Part shown: piece after piece, positions 24,227 to 32,920 of the stretch
Layout of the letters: the number at the start of each line of letters is the position of its first letter
Position numbering within the stretch: position 1 is the stretch's first letter
Notes under the pieces: generated by a model
Database searches by the model: none
The model's input: the letters and a program-made list of their open reading frames with translations, nothing else
What the model was told of the DNA's origin: nothing
Source of the DNA: Caballeronia cordobensis
Lineage (GTDB): Bacteria > Pseudomonadota > Gammaproteobacteria > Burkholderiales > Burkholderiaceae
Length of the DNA: 38,464 nt
NCBI RefSeq assembly: GCF_001544575.2
Contig: NZ_FCNY02000039.1
Span: forward strand, 1-38,464
Reading direction: 5' to 3'
Made by a program: the position numbers and the translations under genes

Positions 24227-25096
24227 ATGACCGACACTCAGGCCTATCCCCGCCCGCCGATGCCGTCTCAGCAGCAGGACAGTCGTCCCGGACTGACCGC
24301 GCCGATGGACCCGCCGCCCGATCACGGCGAATCGAGCTACAAAGGCAGCAACCGGCTCGAAGGCAAGATCGCGCTCATCACCGGCGCGGACAGCGGCATC
24401 GGCCGCGCGGTGGCGATCGCGTATGCGCGCGAAGGTGCGGATGTCGCCATCTCGTATCTGAACGAGCACGAGGACGCGCAAGACACCGCCCGCTGGGTGG
24501 AGAAGGCCGGACGCCGCGCGCTGCTCCTGCCCGGCGATATCACCGACCGCGCGCATTGCAGGGATCTCGTCGCGAAGACCGCGGAAGCGTTCGGCCGCAT
24601 CGACGTGCTCGTGAACAACGCGGCGTATCAGGCGACTTACGACAAGCTCGAAGACATCAGCGACGACGAATGGGACAAGACCTATTCGACCAATATCGGC
24701 GCGATGTTCCGCATCACGAAGGCCGCGCTCGCGCACATGAACGCGGGCGGTGCGATCATCAACACGACCTCGGTCAACGCCGATGCGCCGAACCCCGGAC
24801 TCATCGCCTATGCGAGCACGAAGGGCGCGATCCAGAACTTCACGGGCGGCCTCGCGCAACTGCTTGCGGAACGCGGCATACGCGTGAACTGCGTCGCGCC
24901 GGGACCGATCTGGACGCCGCTGATTCCCTCGACGATGCCGCCGTCGAGCGTCGAAAACTTTGGCATGCAAACGCCGATGAAACGCCCCGGTCAGCCCGCC
25001 GAACTCGCCGCCGTCTATGTGATGCTAGCATCGGACGAGGCGAGTTATATTTCGGGCGCGACTGTCGCGGTGACGGGCGGCAAGCCCATCATCTAG
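24227..25096 (+). CDS. Short-chain dehydrogenase/reductase, YghA-like
   Basis: A 289-residue NAD(P)-dependent oxidoreductase. The N-terminal extension of about 45 residues, rich in P and Q, is typical of the YghA/YhdF subgroup. The dinucleotide motif TGADSGIG is at 52-59, followed by NNAAYQ near 130. The catalytic Ser-Tyr-Lys lies in NTTSVNADAPNPGLIAYASTK, and PGPIWTPLIPS follows. The family reduces aldehydes or sugars; E. coli YghA is glutathione/glyoxal-related by some reports, so the substrate is left open. A textbook AAGGAGG lies 9 bases before the ATG at 24227, which fixes the start. The stop lies 25 bp from that of the convergent CheB gene. Genes of this group are often stress-induced. 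Confidence 0.9.
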   Translation: MTDTQAYPRPPMPSQQQDSRPGLTAPMDPPPDHGESSYKGSNRLEGKIALITGADSGIGRAVAIAYAREGADVAISYLNEHEDAQDTARWVEKAGRRALLLPGDITDRAHCRDLVAKTAEAFGRIDVLVNNAAYQATYDKLEDISDDEWDKTYSTNIGAMFRITKAALAHMNAGGAIINTTSVNADAPNPGLIAYASTKGAIQNFTGGLAQLLAERGIRVNCVAPGPIWTPLIPSTMPPSSVENFGMQTPMKRPGQPAELAAVYVMLASDEASYISGATVAVTGGKPII

Positions 25097-25121
25097 GCTC
25101 CGGCCGCACGACGAGCCGCGC

Positions 25122-26126
25122 TCATTCCGGCGACGGCGTCGTGACCTGCATTGCCTCGCGCAGCAGGTCCGCGACCCGTTCCGCTTCCTCGATGCGCGCC
25201 TGTTCGATCTCGATCTGTTCCTGATTGCCCGAGCGCTCCGCCCAGCGTTGCCGTTCCATTGCAAAGATGACACGTTCGTGCACGGCGCGAATGGCGGACC
25301 AGACCGCCTCCTCCGCGCGCGACTCGATGCCATCTTCCAGCGAAAGACCGGTGAACGCGTGCCCGGTATGGCAGCGATAACGCATCGGACGATCGTCCTT
25401 GATGCGCCACAGCGCGCCGCCGCAATCGGGACAGGTCAGCGCCGAACGCTCGCCGACTTCGTCGAGCGCGGCGGGATCGGATATGCCGCTCGCGGCAATG
25501 CGAGCTTCCTGTGCCAACACGTCCTTGCTCATGGTTGCTTCCTTCGATACCCCGCCCGCCTGCACGCCTTTGACGGCGTCCAGAATGCACCGCGAGAGGT
25601 CGTGCTCCGGGCACAAGGCGTCCGCGCCGCACGATTCGAGCGCGGCGCGCGGCATGCCGGGCGATTCGCAATCGGCGGGGTCCTGCACGATGGCGAAGCC
25701 CTGTTGCGCGCGGATGTTCGCGAGTCCGGCCGCGCCGTCGTCGAGATCGCCGCTCATCACCACGCCGATCACGCGCGGGCCGTATTCGAGCGCGGCGCTG
25801 CGAAAAAGCGGATCGGCAGCGGGCCGCGCGAAGTTTTCTTTCGCGCCGTCGTTGAGCCAGACGCGCCCCTTCGACAGCACGAGATGCCGGTCGGGCGGCG
25901 CGACGCGAATCGTGCCGCGCTGGACCGTTTCGCCATGCGTGGCATAGCGCGCGGTCAACGGCCCCCAGGCGCTCAGCAAATCGGGCAGCACGCTCGCGTG
26001 CCGGCCGATATGCAACACGATGAAAACCGCCGCGGGCAAATCGGCCGGAAGCTGGCTCACGAGCATCTTCAGTCCCTGAAAGCCGCCCCGCGACGCGCCG
26101 ATCACCACGATGTCCCGTTCCGCCAT
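25122..26126 (-). CDS. Stand-alone CheB-type methylesterase with a Cys/His C-terminal domain
   Basis: A 334-residue protein. Residues 1-195 are a CheB methylesterase without a receiver domain; the catalytic triad is S12 (GASRGG), H39 (IVLHIGRH) and D130 (MSGDLDDGAAGL). Residues 225-270 carry a C-x2-C (CPDCGGALW) and C-H-T-G-H (RYRCHTGHAF) set that looks like a zinc-binding ribbon, and the end is a charged helix (EEAERVADLLREAM). CheB normally removes methyl groups from chemoreceptors, but lone versions like this probably act in other signalling. AAGGAGG stands before the ATG. The gene follows the CheB-CheR-kinase fusion by 51 bp on the same strand and probably shares its transcript. Confidence 0.88.
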   Translation of the reverse strand: MAERDIVVIGASRGGFQGLKMLVSQLPADLPAAVFIVLHIGRHASVLPDLLSAWGPLTARYATHGETVQRGTIRVAPPDRHLVLSKGRVWLNDGAKENFARPAADPLFRSAALEYGPRVIGVVMSGDLDDGAAGLANIRAQQGFAIVQDPADCESPGMPRAALESCGADALCPEHDLSRCILDAVKGVQAGGVSKEATMSKDVLAQEARIAASGISDPAALDEVGERSALTCPDCGGALWRIKDDRPMRYRCHTGHAFTGLSLEDGIESRAEEAVWSAIRAVHERVIFAMERQRWAERSGNQEQIEIEQARIEEAERVADLLREAMQVTTPSPE

Positions 26127-26177
26127 ACGCCCTCCTTACCATGTAAGGGCAAGCAATTCGCGGGCCGCGCGGCGCCG

Positions 26178-29100
26178 TTACGCGCGTTCTTCTTCGTGCC
26201 GGTCCGGACCGAGCAGCAAATCGAGCGTATGTAGCAGTTCCGGGAAATCCACCGGTTTGTTCAGATGCGCGTCGAAGCCGGCATGCCGGGCCGCGCGCTT
26301 GTCTTCGTCCCTGCCGAATGCCGTCACCGCGATCGCCTTCATGCCCGCGAGCAAAGGCGTGGCGCGCACGCGCCCGATGAGCTCGTATCCGTCGATGCCG
26401 GGCAACTGAATGTCCGAGATCAACGCATCGACGGGATTCTTCGAAAGCAGGTCGAGCGCCTGTTCCCCGCTCGATGCGATCTGCACCGCCGCCTGTTCCA
26501 GCCCGAGCAGCGCGGCGAAGGAAGCGGTCGCCTCGGAGTCGTTGTCGACGAGCAGAATGCGCGCGCCCGCGACGGGCCGCGTGCGTCCTGCACGCGCCGC
26601 GGGCATGGTTTCGCGCGTGGCCGCCGCGGGCAGCCAGACCGACAGCGTCGCGCCGCGCCCGAGGCCCTCCGAGCGCGCTTCGATACGCCCGCCGTGCATC
26701 TCCACGAGCTGCTTCGCGAGCGCAAGCCCGATGCCGAGTCCTCCCGAAGTGCGATTGCGCGCGCTTTGCCGGTACATGTCGAAGATATGCGGCAGCGCGG
26801 ATGCTTCGATGCCCTGCCCCGTATCGGCGATATCGATGCGCACCATGCCGCCGTCGCGCGCGATCTTCAGATCGACCGAGCCGCCGCGATCCGTGAACTT
26901 GAGCGCGTTCGACACGAGATTCCAGAGAATCTGCTCGCAGCGCACGGCATCGGCGAACGCGTAGATGGGTTCGCCGAGATTGCTCGCGCGCAGGCGGATT
27001 TCGCGTTGCGCCGCTTCGGTCTCGCTCACGTCGACGATGCGCGCGAGCACCGCGGCGACATCCACCGGAACGATGCTGAGCGCGAGCTTGCCGGTGCGCA
27101 CGCGCGAAAGATCGAGCAGGTCGTCGATGATCTGCGCCTGCCCACGCACCGCGCGGCGGATCGAATCGGCGGTTTCGCGCACCGCGCCGATGCCACGCGT
27201 TTCCGGCAGGCGGGGCAGGATCTCCGCCTTCATGCCGATCAGATTCAGCGGATGCTTGAGCTCGTGCGACAGCATCGCGATGAAATCGTCCTTGAGCTGG
27301 TTCGACAGCGTTTCCTTCTCGCGCTCGGCGTGCTCATGCGCGAGCGCCTCGCGGTTCGCGTCCTCGCGCAGCTTGCGTTCGGTCAGATCGCGCGCGATCT
27401 TCGCGAAGCCCGTAAACGACGGGTCCGAGATCGGCGTAACCACGCCGCTGCAATACACGCGGCGCTCGTCGCGCGTGACGTGCCAGCGTTCGTCGTCGGC
27501 GCGACCCTCGCGCGCGGCGATCTCGCGCTCCAGCGCGGGCACCTTCGCGGCGCGGTCTTCCGGCGGATAGATCAGCGCGATGTTCTTGCCGACCACTTCC
27601 TTCTCGGAGAAACCGAAGATGCGCTCCGCGCCCGCGTTCCATGTGACGATCACGCCGGCTGGGTCCTGCACGATGATCGCGTAGTCGTTGGTCGATTGCG
27701 CGACGAGCCGCAGACGCTGCTCGCCGATGCGCGCCGATTCCTCGGCCTTGTGCCGCGCCGTGATGTCGATGAGCGTGAGCACCGCGCCGTCGATGCGGTC
27801 GTCGGCCGTGCGATACGGCAAGAGGCGCATGAGATACCACCGGCCGTCGGAGCTTTCGACTTCGCGGTCGATCAGCTTGAGCGTCTCGAACGCCTGCTTC
27901 ACGTCGTCCGCGAGCGAGGAATACAGCAGCGAATGCGTGATGTCGAACAGCGAGCGGCCGATATCGACATCGATCAGCTTGAACACGCGCGTCGCGCTCG
28001 TGGTGAAGCGCTTGACGCGAATTTGCTTGTCGACGAACACGGTGGCGATTTCCGTCGATGCGATGATGTTCTGCAGGTCGTCGTTCGCCTTGGCGGTATC
28101 TTCGACGCGCGCCTGCAGTTCGGCGTTGACCGTGGTCAGCTCCTCGTTGACCGATTGCAGTTCTTCCTTGCTGCTTTCGAGCTCTTCGGTGGCGGAGCGC
28201 AGTTCTTCGTTGATCGCCTGCAATTCTTCGTTGGACGCCTTCAACTCCTCGACCGTCGTCTCGTGCTGCTCGATGGTCGTCGCGAGTTGCTCGCGGGTAT
28301 GCTGCAATTCGCGTTCGAGTTGCACCAGAAGGGGGTCCTGCCCCTTGCCTTCGGGCAGTCCTTCATCGGCCATATGCTCTTGCACTTCGTCGAACAGAAC
28401 CAGGAAAAAATCCGCGCTCACGCCCGCGTCGTGGAAGGGGCGCACCGTCATGTTGACCCACACGGTGCGGCCGTCCTGATTGAGCTTGACGCGCCGCGCC
28501 TCGACGCTGCCGCCCGTCTGATGCGCGCGAAAGAGCGTCGTGCGCAGATCGAGCCTGAGCTCCGGCAGCACGAGCGCCATGATGTTCGAGGACGGTTCGC
28601 CGCCGCCGTGGCGCAGGAAACGGCCCGCCGTCGAGGAAAGATGAACGATCTCCGAATCGCGGTTCACGACCACGCTCGGCGGCGCATATTCCTCGAGCAC
28701 GCGCTGATGCAGCGCCGCGAACGAGAAATTGCGCCGCTCCGGTGTCTCCGGCCCGCTCGCGATACTCGCTTGCACCGCCGCCGAAACAACATCCTCGCGC
28801 TGCGCCAGGGTCGCGGGCCCGAGCGACGGAAACGCGACCGGCGGCTTCACGCGGTTCAACACCGTGCGCGCCCGGTAGAGGCGGCTTTTCTTATCGACGA
28901 TGGTGAAAAGATCGTCGGCCGTATCGGCGGATTCGGCCGTGCCGAGAAAGAGATAGCCGCCCGCGCGCAATGCGAAATGGAAGAGTTCGAGCACTTGCCG
29001 CTGCACGGCGCGATCGAGATAGATCAGCACGTTGCGGCACGAGATCAGGTCGAGATGCGAAAACGGCGGATCGCGCAGCAGACTGTGCGCGGCAAACAGA

Positions 29101-30344
29101 ATACGCTCGCGCACCGATTTGACGATCTGATAGCGGCCGCCTTCCTGCTTGAAATAGCGGCGCAGGAGATCGCCGGGCACGTCGGCCGAGATCGAACCCA
29201 GATAGGAACCGGCGCGCGCTTGAGCGATGGCCGGCTCGTCGATATCGGTCGCGAAAATCTGATAGGTCGTCTCGAATCCCGCGGCTTCGCGCGCCTGCGC
29301 AAGCAGGATCGCAAGCGAATAGGCTTCCTCGCCGGTGGAGCAGCCGGGCACCCAGACGCGCAGTTGCGCTTCGCCTTTCGTTGCATCGAGCAAGGTGGGC
29401 ACGACATCGCGCCGTAGCGCGTCGAACGCCTCGCGATCGCGGAAAAACTGCGTCACGCCGATCAGCATGTCGGCGAGCAGCGAGGTGGTTTCGTCGGGAT
29501 TCGCGCGCAGATAGTCGCGGTACGCGCCGATGTCGCGCAGCCCGTTCACCTGCATGCGCCGCTCGATGCGCCGCAGCACGGTTGCACGCTTGTAGTGGCG
29601 GAAGTCGTGGCCGGTACGCACGCGCAGTTGCATGAGCACGTCGGAGAGCGCGCGCTCGGCGCCGCCCGCCGCGGGCGCGAGATCTTTCTCGGCGGCCTCG
29701 TTGCCTTCGGAAATCGGCAGATGGATGTTCTTCGCGTTGTTCCAGAGGTCAAGCAGCTTTTCCGGCATTTCCGCCGCGGGCAGAATGAAATCGACCTGGC
29801 GCGTGGTGATCGCGTGTTGCGGCATTTCGGCGAAATGCGCGTCTTCGGGCTTCTGCGCGACCGTGATGCCACCCATCTCCTTGATGCGCAGCAGACCCGC
29901 CGCGCCGTCCGACCCCGAACCCGACATCACGATGCCGATCGAGCGCGGGCCGTGCGCGGTCGCGAGCGTCGCGAAGAAGTGATCGATCGTCGTGGTCGAG
30001 CCGGTTGCGCCCGCACGGTCCAGCGCTTCCAGCTGCCCCTGCGACATCTCCAGATGCTTGCCCGGCGCATTGATATAGATGTGGTTCTTCTCGATCGCGG
30101 ACGTGCTGGAGACCTGCTTGACGGGCATGTCCGTTACGCGCTGCAGCACTTCGTCCGCGCGGCTCATGTGATCCGCCGGCAAATGGACGATCACGACGAA
30201 CGCCATGTCCATGTCGGACGGCGCGTTCTCGAAGAAATTGAGCAAGGCTTCGATGCCGCCCGCCGACGCGCCCATGCCGACCACGGCGAACGGCAAGGGC
30301 TCGAAATTTTCGGAAGGCAGCGCCTTCGAGCGGCTGCTAGTCAT
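26178..30344 (-). CDS. CheB-CheR-PAS-histidine kinase-receiver fusion protein
   Basis: A very large 1388-residue signalling protein. Order: CheB methylesterase (18-200; S27, H54, D146); CheR methyltransferase (about 230-500; VWVPGCSTGEEAYSLA for S-adenosylmethionine, LDLISCRNVLIYLD); a PAS-like region (about 540-660); a long coiled coil with repeated EEL (ELKASNEELQAINEELRSAT, about 690-760); further PAS/PAC domains to about 1000; HisKA with H1027 (MLSHELKHPLN); ATPase (VSNALKFTD, GGLGIGLALAKQLVEMHGG); and a C-terminal receiver with D1311 (ALISDIQLPGIDG). Such fusions combine receptor-modification enzymes with a hybrid kinase. GGAGGA is 9 bases before the ATG. No che operon or receptor gene is nearby. 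Confidence 0.92.
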   Translation of the reverse strand: MTSSRSKALPSENFEPLPFAVVGMGASAGGIEALLNFFENAPSDMDMAFVVIVHLPADHMSRADEVLQRVTDMPVKQVSSTSAIEKNHIYINAPGKHLEMSQGQLEALDRAGATGSTTTIDHFFATLATAHGPRSIGIVMSGSGSDGAAGLLRIKEMGGITVAQKPEDAHFAEMPQHAITTRQVDFILPAAEMPEKLLDLWNNAKNIHLPISEGNEAAEKDLAPAAGGAERALSDVLMQLRVRTGHDFRHYKRATVLRRIERRMQVNGLRDIGAYRDYLRANPDETTSLLADMLIGVTQFFRDREAFDALRRDVVPTLLDATKGEAQLRVWVPGCSTGEEAYSLAILLAQAREAAGFETTYQIFATDIDEPAIAQARAGSYLGSISADVPGDLLRRYFKQEGGRYQIVKSVRERILFAAHSLLRDPPFSHLDLISCRNVLIYLDRAVQRQVLELFHFALRAGGYLFLGTAESADTADDLFTIVDKKSRLYRARTVLNRVKPPVAFPSLGPATLAQREDVVSAAVQASIASGPETPERRNFSFAALHQRVLEEYAPPSVVVNRDSEIVHLSSTAGRFLRHGGGEPSSNIMALVLPELRLDLRTTLFRAHQTGGSVEARRVKLNQDGRTVWVNMTVRPFHDAGVSADFFLVLFDEVQEHMADEGLPEGKGQDPLLVQLERELQHTREQLATTIEQHETTVEELKASNEELQAINEELRSATEELESSKEELQSVNEELTTVNAELQARVEDTAKANDDLQNIIASTEIATVFVDKQIRVKRFTTSATRVFKLIDVDIGRSLFDITHSLLYSSLADDVKQAFETLKLIDREVESSDGRWYLMRLLPYRTADDRIDGAVLTLIDITARHKAEESARIGEQRLRLVAQSTNDYAIIVQDPAGVIVTWNAGAERIFGFSEKEVVGKNIALIYPPEDRAAKVPALEREIAAREGRADDERWHVTRDERRVYCSGVVTPISDPSFTGFAKIARDLTERKLREDANREALAHEHAEREKETLSNQLKDDFIAMLSHELKHPLNLIGMKAEILPRLPETRGIGAVRETADSIRRAVRGQAQIIDDLLDLSRVRTGKLALSIVPVDVAAVLARIVDVSETEAAQREIRLRASNLGEPIYAFADAVRCEQILWNLVSNALKFTDRGGSVDLKIARDGGMVRIDIADTGQGIEASALPHIFDMYRQSARNRTSGGLGIGLALAKQLVEMHGGRIEARSEGLGRGATLSVWLPAAATRETMPAARAGRTRPVAGARILLVDNDSEATASFAALLGLEQAAVQIASSGEQALDLLSKNPVDALISDIQLPGIDGYELIGRVRATPLLAGMKAIAVTAFGRDEDKRAARHAGFDAHLNKPVDFPELLHTLDLLLGPDRHEEERA

Positions 30345-30592
30345 AGGTCCGAGTCCTCCGGATCATGCTTTCCTTGTGATCGTCACGCATTTTTATCGAG
30401 TTGGTTCGTGAGCCTGCGAGGTCGCGACGCCGCGCGTCATCGTTCGTCTTCGCAACGCTCGCGATTGTAGTGTATGCAACGTACGCGCTTGATGGCGGAC
30501 CTCGATCAACGGCGCGATGCGCGGTTCGCCAGCCCCCGCGAAAAGGGCCGCGGCGTGCGATGAAGCGATCTGAAAGGATGCGCGCGGCGACC

Positions 30593-31237
30593 CTACTTCG
30601 AGTCGTTGACGGCGATGGGCGCCGGGTGCAGGCCGGGCTGGGCGGCGGCATCCGCGGGCTGCGCGCGAGCGTTGCGCAGACGCATGATGGTCTGCCGCGA
30701 CGTGTTGAGCGTGCGCGCGATTTCGGTCACGGTGAGGCCGGCATCGAGGGCGAGCATCGCCTGGCGCTGCTGCGCCGAAGTCAGCGAACTCGGGCGGCCC
30801 TGCGCGACGCCGCGTTCCTTCGCGGCGCTCGCCGCTTCGCGGGCGCGGCTGCGGCGCGTGACGCGTTCCAGCTCTTCCGCGAGCCGCAGCGCCTGCACGA
30901 AGCCGCGCTCGGCCTCCGAGCAGAGATTTTCCTTGCCGTACGCGAGACACACCGCGCCGACGCCGCGCTTTTCGAGCGTGTCGATCGTCGAAACGACGTC
31001 GGCGATGCTGTTTCCGAGGCTCGAAAGCTGGGTGGTGATGAGCGTGTCGCCCGGCTGAAGGCGGCGCAGCGCGCGCTGGAAAGCAATGCGACCCAACGCC
31101 GGCGTGGTGCAACTGCATCGCTCGACGAAGACCGCGCTCATATCGACGAAATAGCCCGCCGCGTCGATCTGGAAGAGATCGTGTTCGTGAGTCGGCACAC
31201 CCCGGCTTTCCTCGAAAACGTATACGACAAGTGCCAT
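30593..31237 (-). CDS. Serine recombinase (resolvase/invertase) homologue lacking catalytic residues
   Basis: A 214-residue protein with the resolvase/invertase fold and a C-terminal helix-turn-helix (about 153-187, SAQQRQAMLALDAGLTVTEI and RTLNTSRQTIMRLR). Against Hin or gamma-delta, the catalytic Ser (usual Y-x-R-x-S-T) is replaced: residues read VVYVFEESRG. The D-R and R of the L-D-R-L-G-R-S motif read S72-S73 and N76 in QLSSLGNS. Later features are intact: the E-helix (EELERVTRRSRAREA), the G-RP linker to the HTH (AQGRPS). It is probably not a working recombinase but a DNA-binding protein or regulator. No ribosome site is obvious. The gene has no inverted-repeat partner nearby. Confidence 0.7.
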   Translation of the reverse strand: MALVVYVFEESRGVPTHEHDLFQIDAAGYFVDMSAVFVERCSCTTPALGRIAFQRALRRLQPGDTLITTQLSSLGNSIADVVSTIDTLEKRGVGAVCLAYGKENLCSEAERGFVQALRLAEELERVTRRSRAREAASAAKERGVAQGRPSSLTSAQQRQAMLALDAGLTVTEIARTLNTSRQTIMRLRNARAQPADAAAQPGLHPAPIAVNDSK

Positions 31238-31389
31238 CGACTGACCTTTTGCGTTCCGGACATGCGCACGCGTCCCGTTGCGGGAGCGTCCTTACCCTTA
31301 CAGTATGGCAGCGCGTGCGCGGTGCTCAAAGTACGAAATGCGCCCGATCCGTACCTCATGCCATATGGACATGAGACCGCGAAGGCCGC

Positions 31390-31617
31390 TCACGCCGCGA
31401 CGGAAGAACGCCACGTACGTCGATCGATTTCGTCCTTGGCGGCGGCCAGCGCGAAGGCGCAGGCTTCGTCCGCGGTGCCGAAGTGACCCAAGACGCCGCT
31501 CGCGCGCTGCAGCCCGCTGGCGTCGCAGATGATCGACATGGCGGCGTAAAGGCCGCCGTCGAACGCGGCCATCGGCGTGATGACGAAGCCGCGATAATTG
31601 ACCTGAACCTGGTTCAT
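31390..31617 (-). CDS. Small hypothetical protein
   Basis: A 75-residue protein (MNQVQVNYRGFVITPMAAFD) with two or three predicted strands (VNYRGFVITPMA, LYAAMSIICDA, VLGHFG) and an alanine-rich helix (TADEACAFALAAAKDEIDRR). The start ATG at 31617 has a purine-rich GAGAGAGATG before it. It precedes the recombinase-like gene on the same strand by 152 bp. Similar small proteins occur elsewhere in the window. I know of no function. Confidence 0.65.
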   Translation of the reverse strand: MNQVQVNYRGFVITPMAAFDGGLYAAMSIICDASGLQRASGVLGHFGTADEACAFALAAAKDEIDRRTWRSSVAA

Positions 31618-31787
31618 GTCATCTCTCTCGATATCTATCTAATGTCCCTGCTGTCTTCGCGCTTCGCGGCGGCCGTGGCCGGCGAAGGCTGTGTGGCGAT
31701 TGTCCATCAGACCAATGCGGCGGCGATTGGGGAAAACCAGAAAGCCCCGTGTCCGAAAATGGTGCTTTATGGCTGCCCGTCGAGCGG

Positions 31788-32084
31788 TCAAAGCTCTGGG
31801 CAGGCCAGATCGCCCTTGACCACCGCGTCGCCGCGATCGAGCGCGGCGGCGACGGCGGCCGCTTTGGTCGGAAACGGACCGATGCTCGCCGCGCCATCGA
31901 ACGGAAAGAGCAGCCGGCCGTCGGTCTTTCGCACGACTTTCAGCGTGCCGAAAAAGCCGCTTGCGTTGCTGCCCCTGTACGACGCGTAGATCTGGAAGTC
32001 GTCCTCTCTCGTTCCAGGCGTTGGCGTGACGGTGCGTGTCGGGAACAGAACCAGCTTCGGACGCTTGCCGCTCGATTGATTCAC
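31788..32084 (-). CDS. Small hypothetical protein
   Basis: A protein of about 98 residues from a GTG at 32084 (VNQSSGKRPKLVLFPTRTVT). Strands DFQIYASYRG, FGTLKVVRKTDGRLLFPFDG and a helix TKAAAVAAALDRGDAVVKGD are predicted, ending in LACPEL. GTG at 32093 and ATG at 32135 are alternative starts; none has a good ribosome site, so the N-terminus is uncertain. Much longer readings of this frame run antisense to the LysE gene and are rejected. No family is recognised; the layout again is strands plus one helix. Confidence 0.55.
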   Translation of the reverse strand: MNQSSGKRPKLVLFPTRTVTPTPGTREDDFQIYASYRGSNASGFFGTLKVVRKTDGRLLFPFDGAASIGPFPTKAAAVAAALDRGDAVVKGDLACPEL

Positions 32085-32197
32085 TGAGACCACCGCTCGT
32101 TCGTTTGATGATTCATTGTGGTCCAGCAAACGCATGCTGGCGATGTACGAAAAGGACGCCTTGCGCAGGCCGATTCGTCTCGCCGCGATCAAGCGCG

Positions 32198-32830
32198 TCA
32201 GCGGCGCGCTTCGGTCGCCATTCGCATGGCGAGGGCGGCGAGCACGGTGCCCATCAGCCAGCGTTGAATCAGAAGCCAGGCGGGCTTGCGCGCGAGAAAC
32301 ACCGCGATCGAACCAGCTGTCAGCGCGACCATCGAATTGACGGTGATGCTCAACACGATCTGCACGACGCCCAGGACGAGCGACTGGCCGAGCACGCTGC
32401 CCTGCGCCGGATCGATGAACTGCGGCAGCAGCGACAGATACAGCACCGCGATCTTCGGATTCAGCAGGTTGGTGACGAAGCCCATCGCGAAGAGTTTGCG
32501 CGTGCTGTCGACGGGCAGGTCGCGCACCTGAAACGGCGAGCGTCCGCCCGGCTTCACGGCCTGCCATGCGAGATACAGCAGATAGAGCGCGCCGCCGAAG
32601 CGCAACGCGTCGTAGGCGAACGGCACCGCGATCAGCAGCGCGGTGATGCCGAACGCGGCGCACAGCATGTAGAAGACGAAGCCGAGCGCGACGCCGCCGA
32701 GCGAAACGAGCCCGGCCGAGCGGCCCTGGCAGATCGAGCGCGAAATCAGATACACCATGTTCGGGCCCGGCGTGAGCGCCATGCCGAGCGCGACGAGGGC
32801 GAATGCGAGCAGTTGCGGGGTGTGCGGCAT
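32198..32830 (-). CDS. LysE/RhtB-family amino-acid exporter
   Basis: A 210-residue inner-membrane protein with the family's typical length and about six membrane helices. The signature is the N-terminal LALGMALTPGPNMVYLISRS-like stretch (residues 12-33, with T-P-G-P-N), then GLVSLGGVALGF and, near 110-135, KLFAMGFVTNLLNPKIAVLY. Members export homoserine, threonine, lysine, arginine or other amino acids; the substrate is not fixed. GGAG stands 9 bases before the ATG at 32830, which gives a normal start. It lies 90 bp after the nitroreductase gene on the same strand and may be co-transcribed. Confidence 0.9.
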   Translation of the reverse strand: MPHTPQLLAFALVALGMALTPGPNMVYLISRSICQGRSAGLVSLGGVALGFVFYMLCAAFGITALLIAVPFAYDALRFGGALYLLYLAWQAVKPGGRSPFQVRDLPVDSTRKLFAMGFVTNLLNPKIAVLYLSLLPQFIDPAQGSVLGQSLVLGVVQIVLSITVNSMVALTAGSIAVFLARKPAWLLIQRWLMGTVLAALAMRMATEARR

Positions 32831-32920
32831 CGGGCGGACTCCGGCGAAAGCGATCGATGGATTGTCCGGCGCGATTCGCACTCACGCCAGATACAGAACC
32901 GGCGTGACGCGTCGATACAC

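Noticed and set aside
25093..26142. 349-codon minus-strand frame overlapping the lone CheB gene
   Set aside because: Arg/Gly-rich frame shift of the CheB gene, which has an intact triad in its own frame.
26265..29417. 1050-codon open frame on the plus strand antisense to the CheB-CheR-kinase gene
   Set aside because: Arg- and Ala-rich translation without domains; typical shadow of a GC-rich gene. The minus-strand gene has clear motifs and a ribosome site.
30593..31237. Active site-specific inversion system
   Set aside because: Catalytic residues are missing and no pair of inverted recombination sites is visible nearby.
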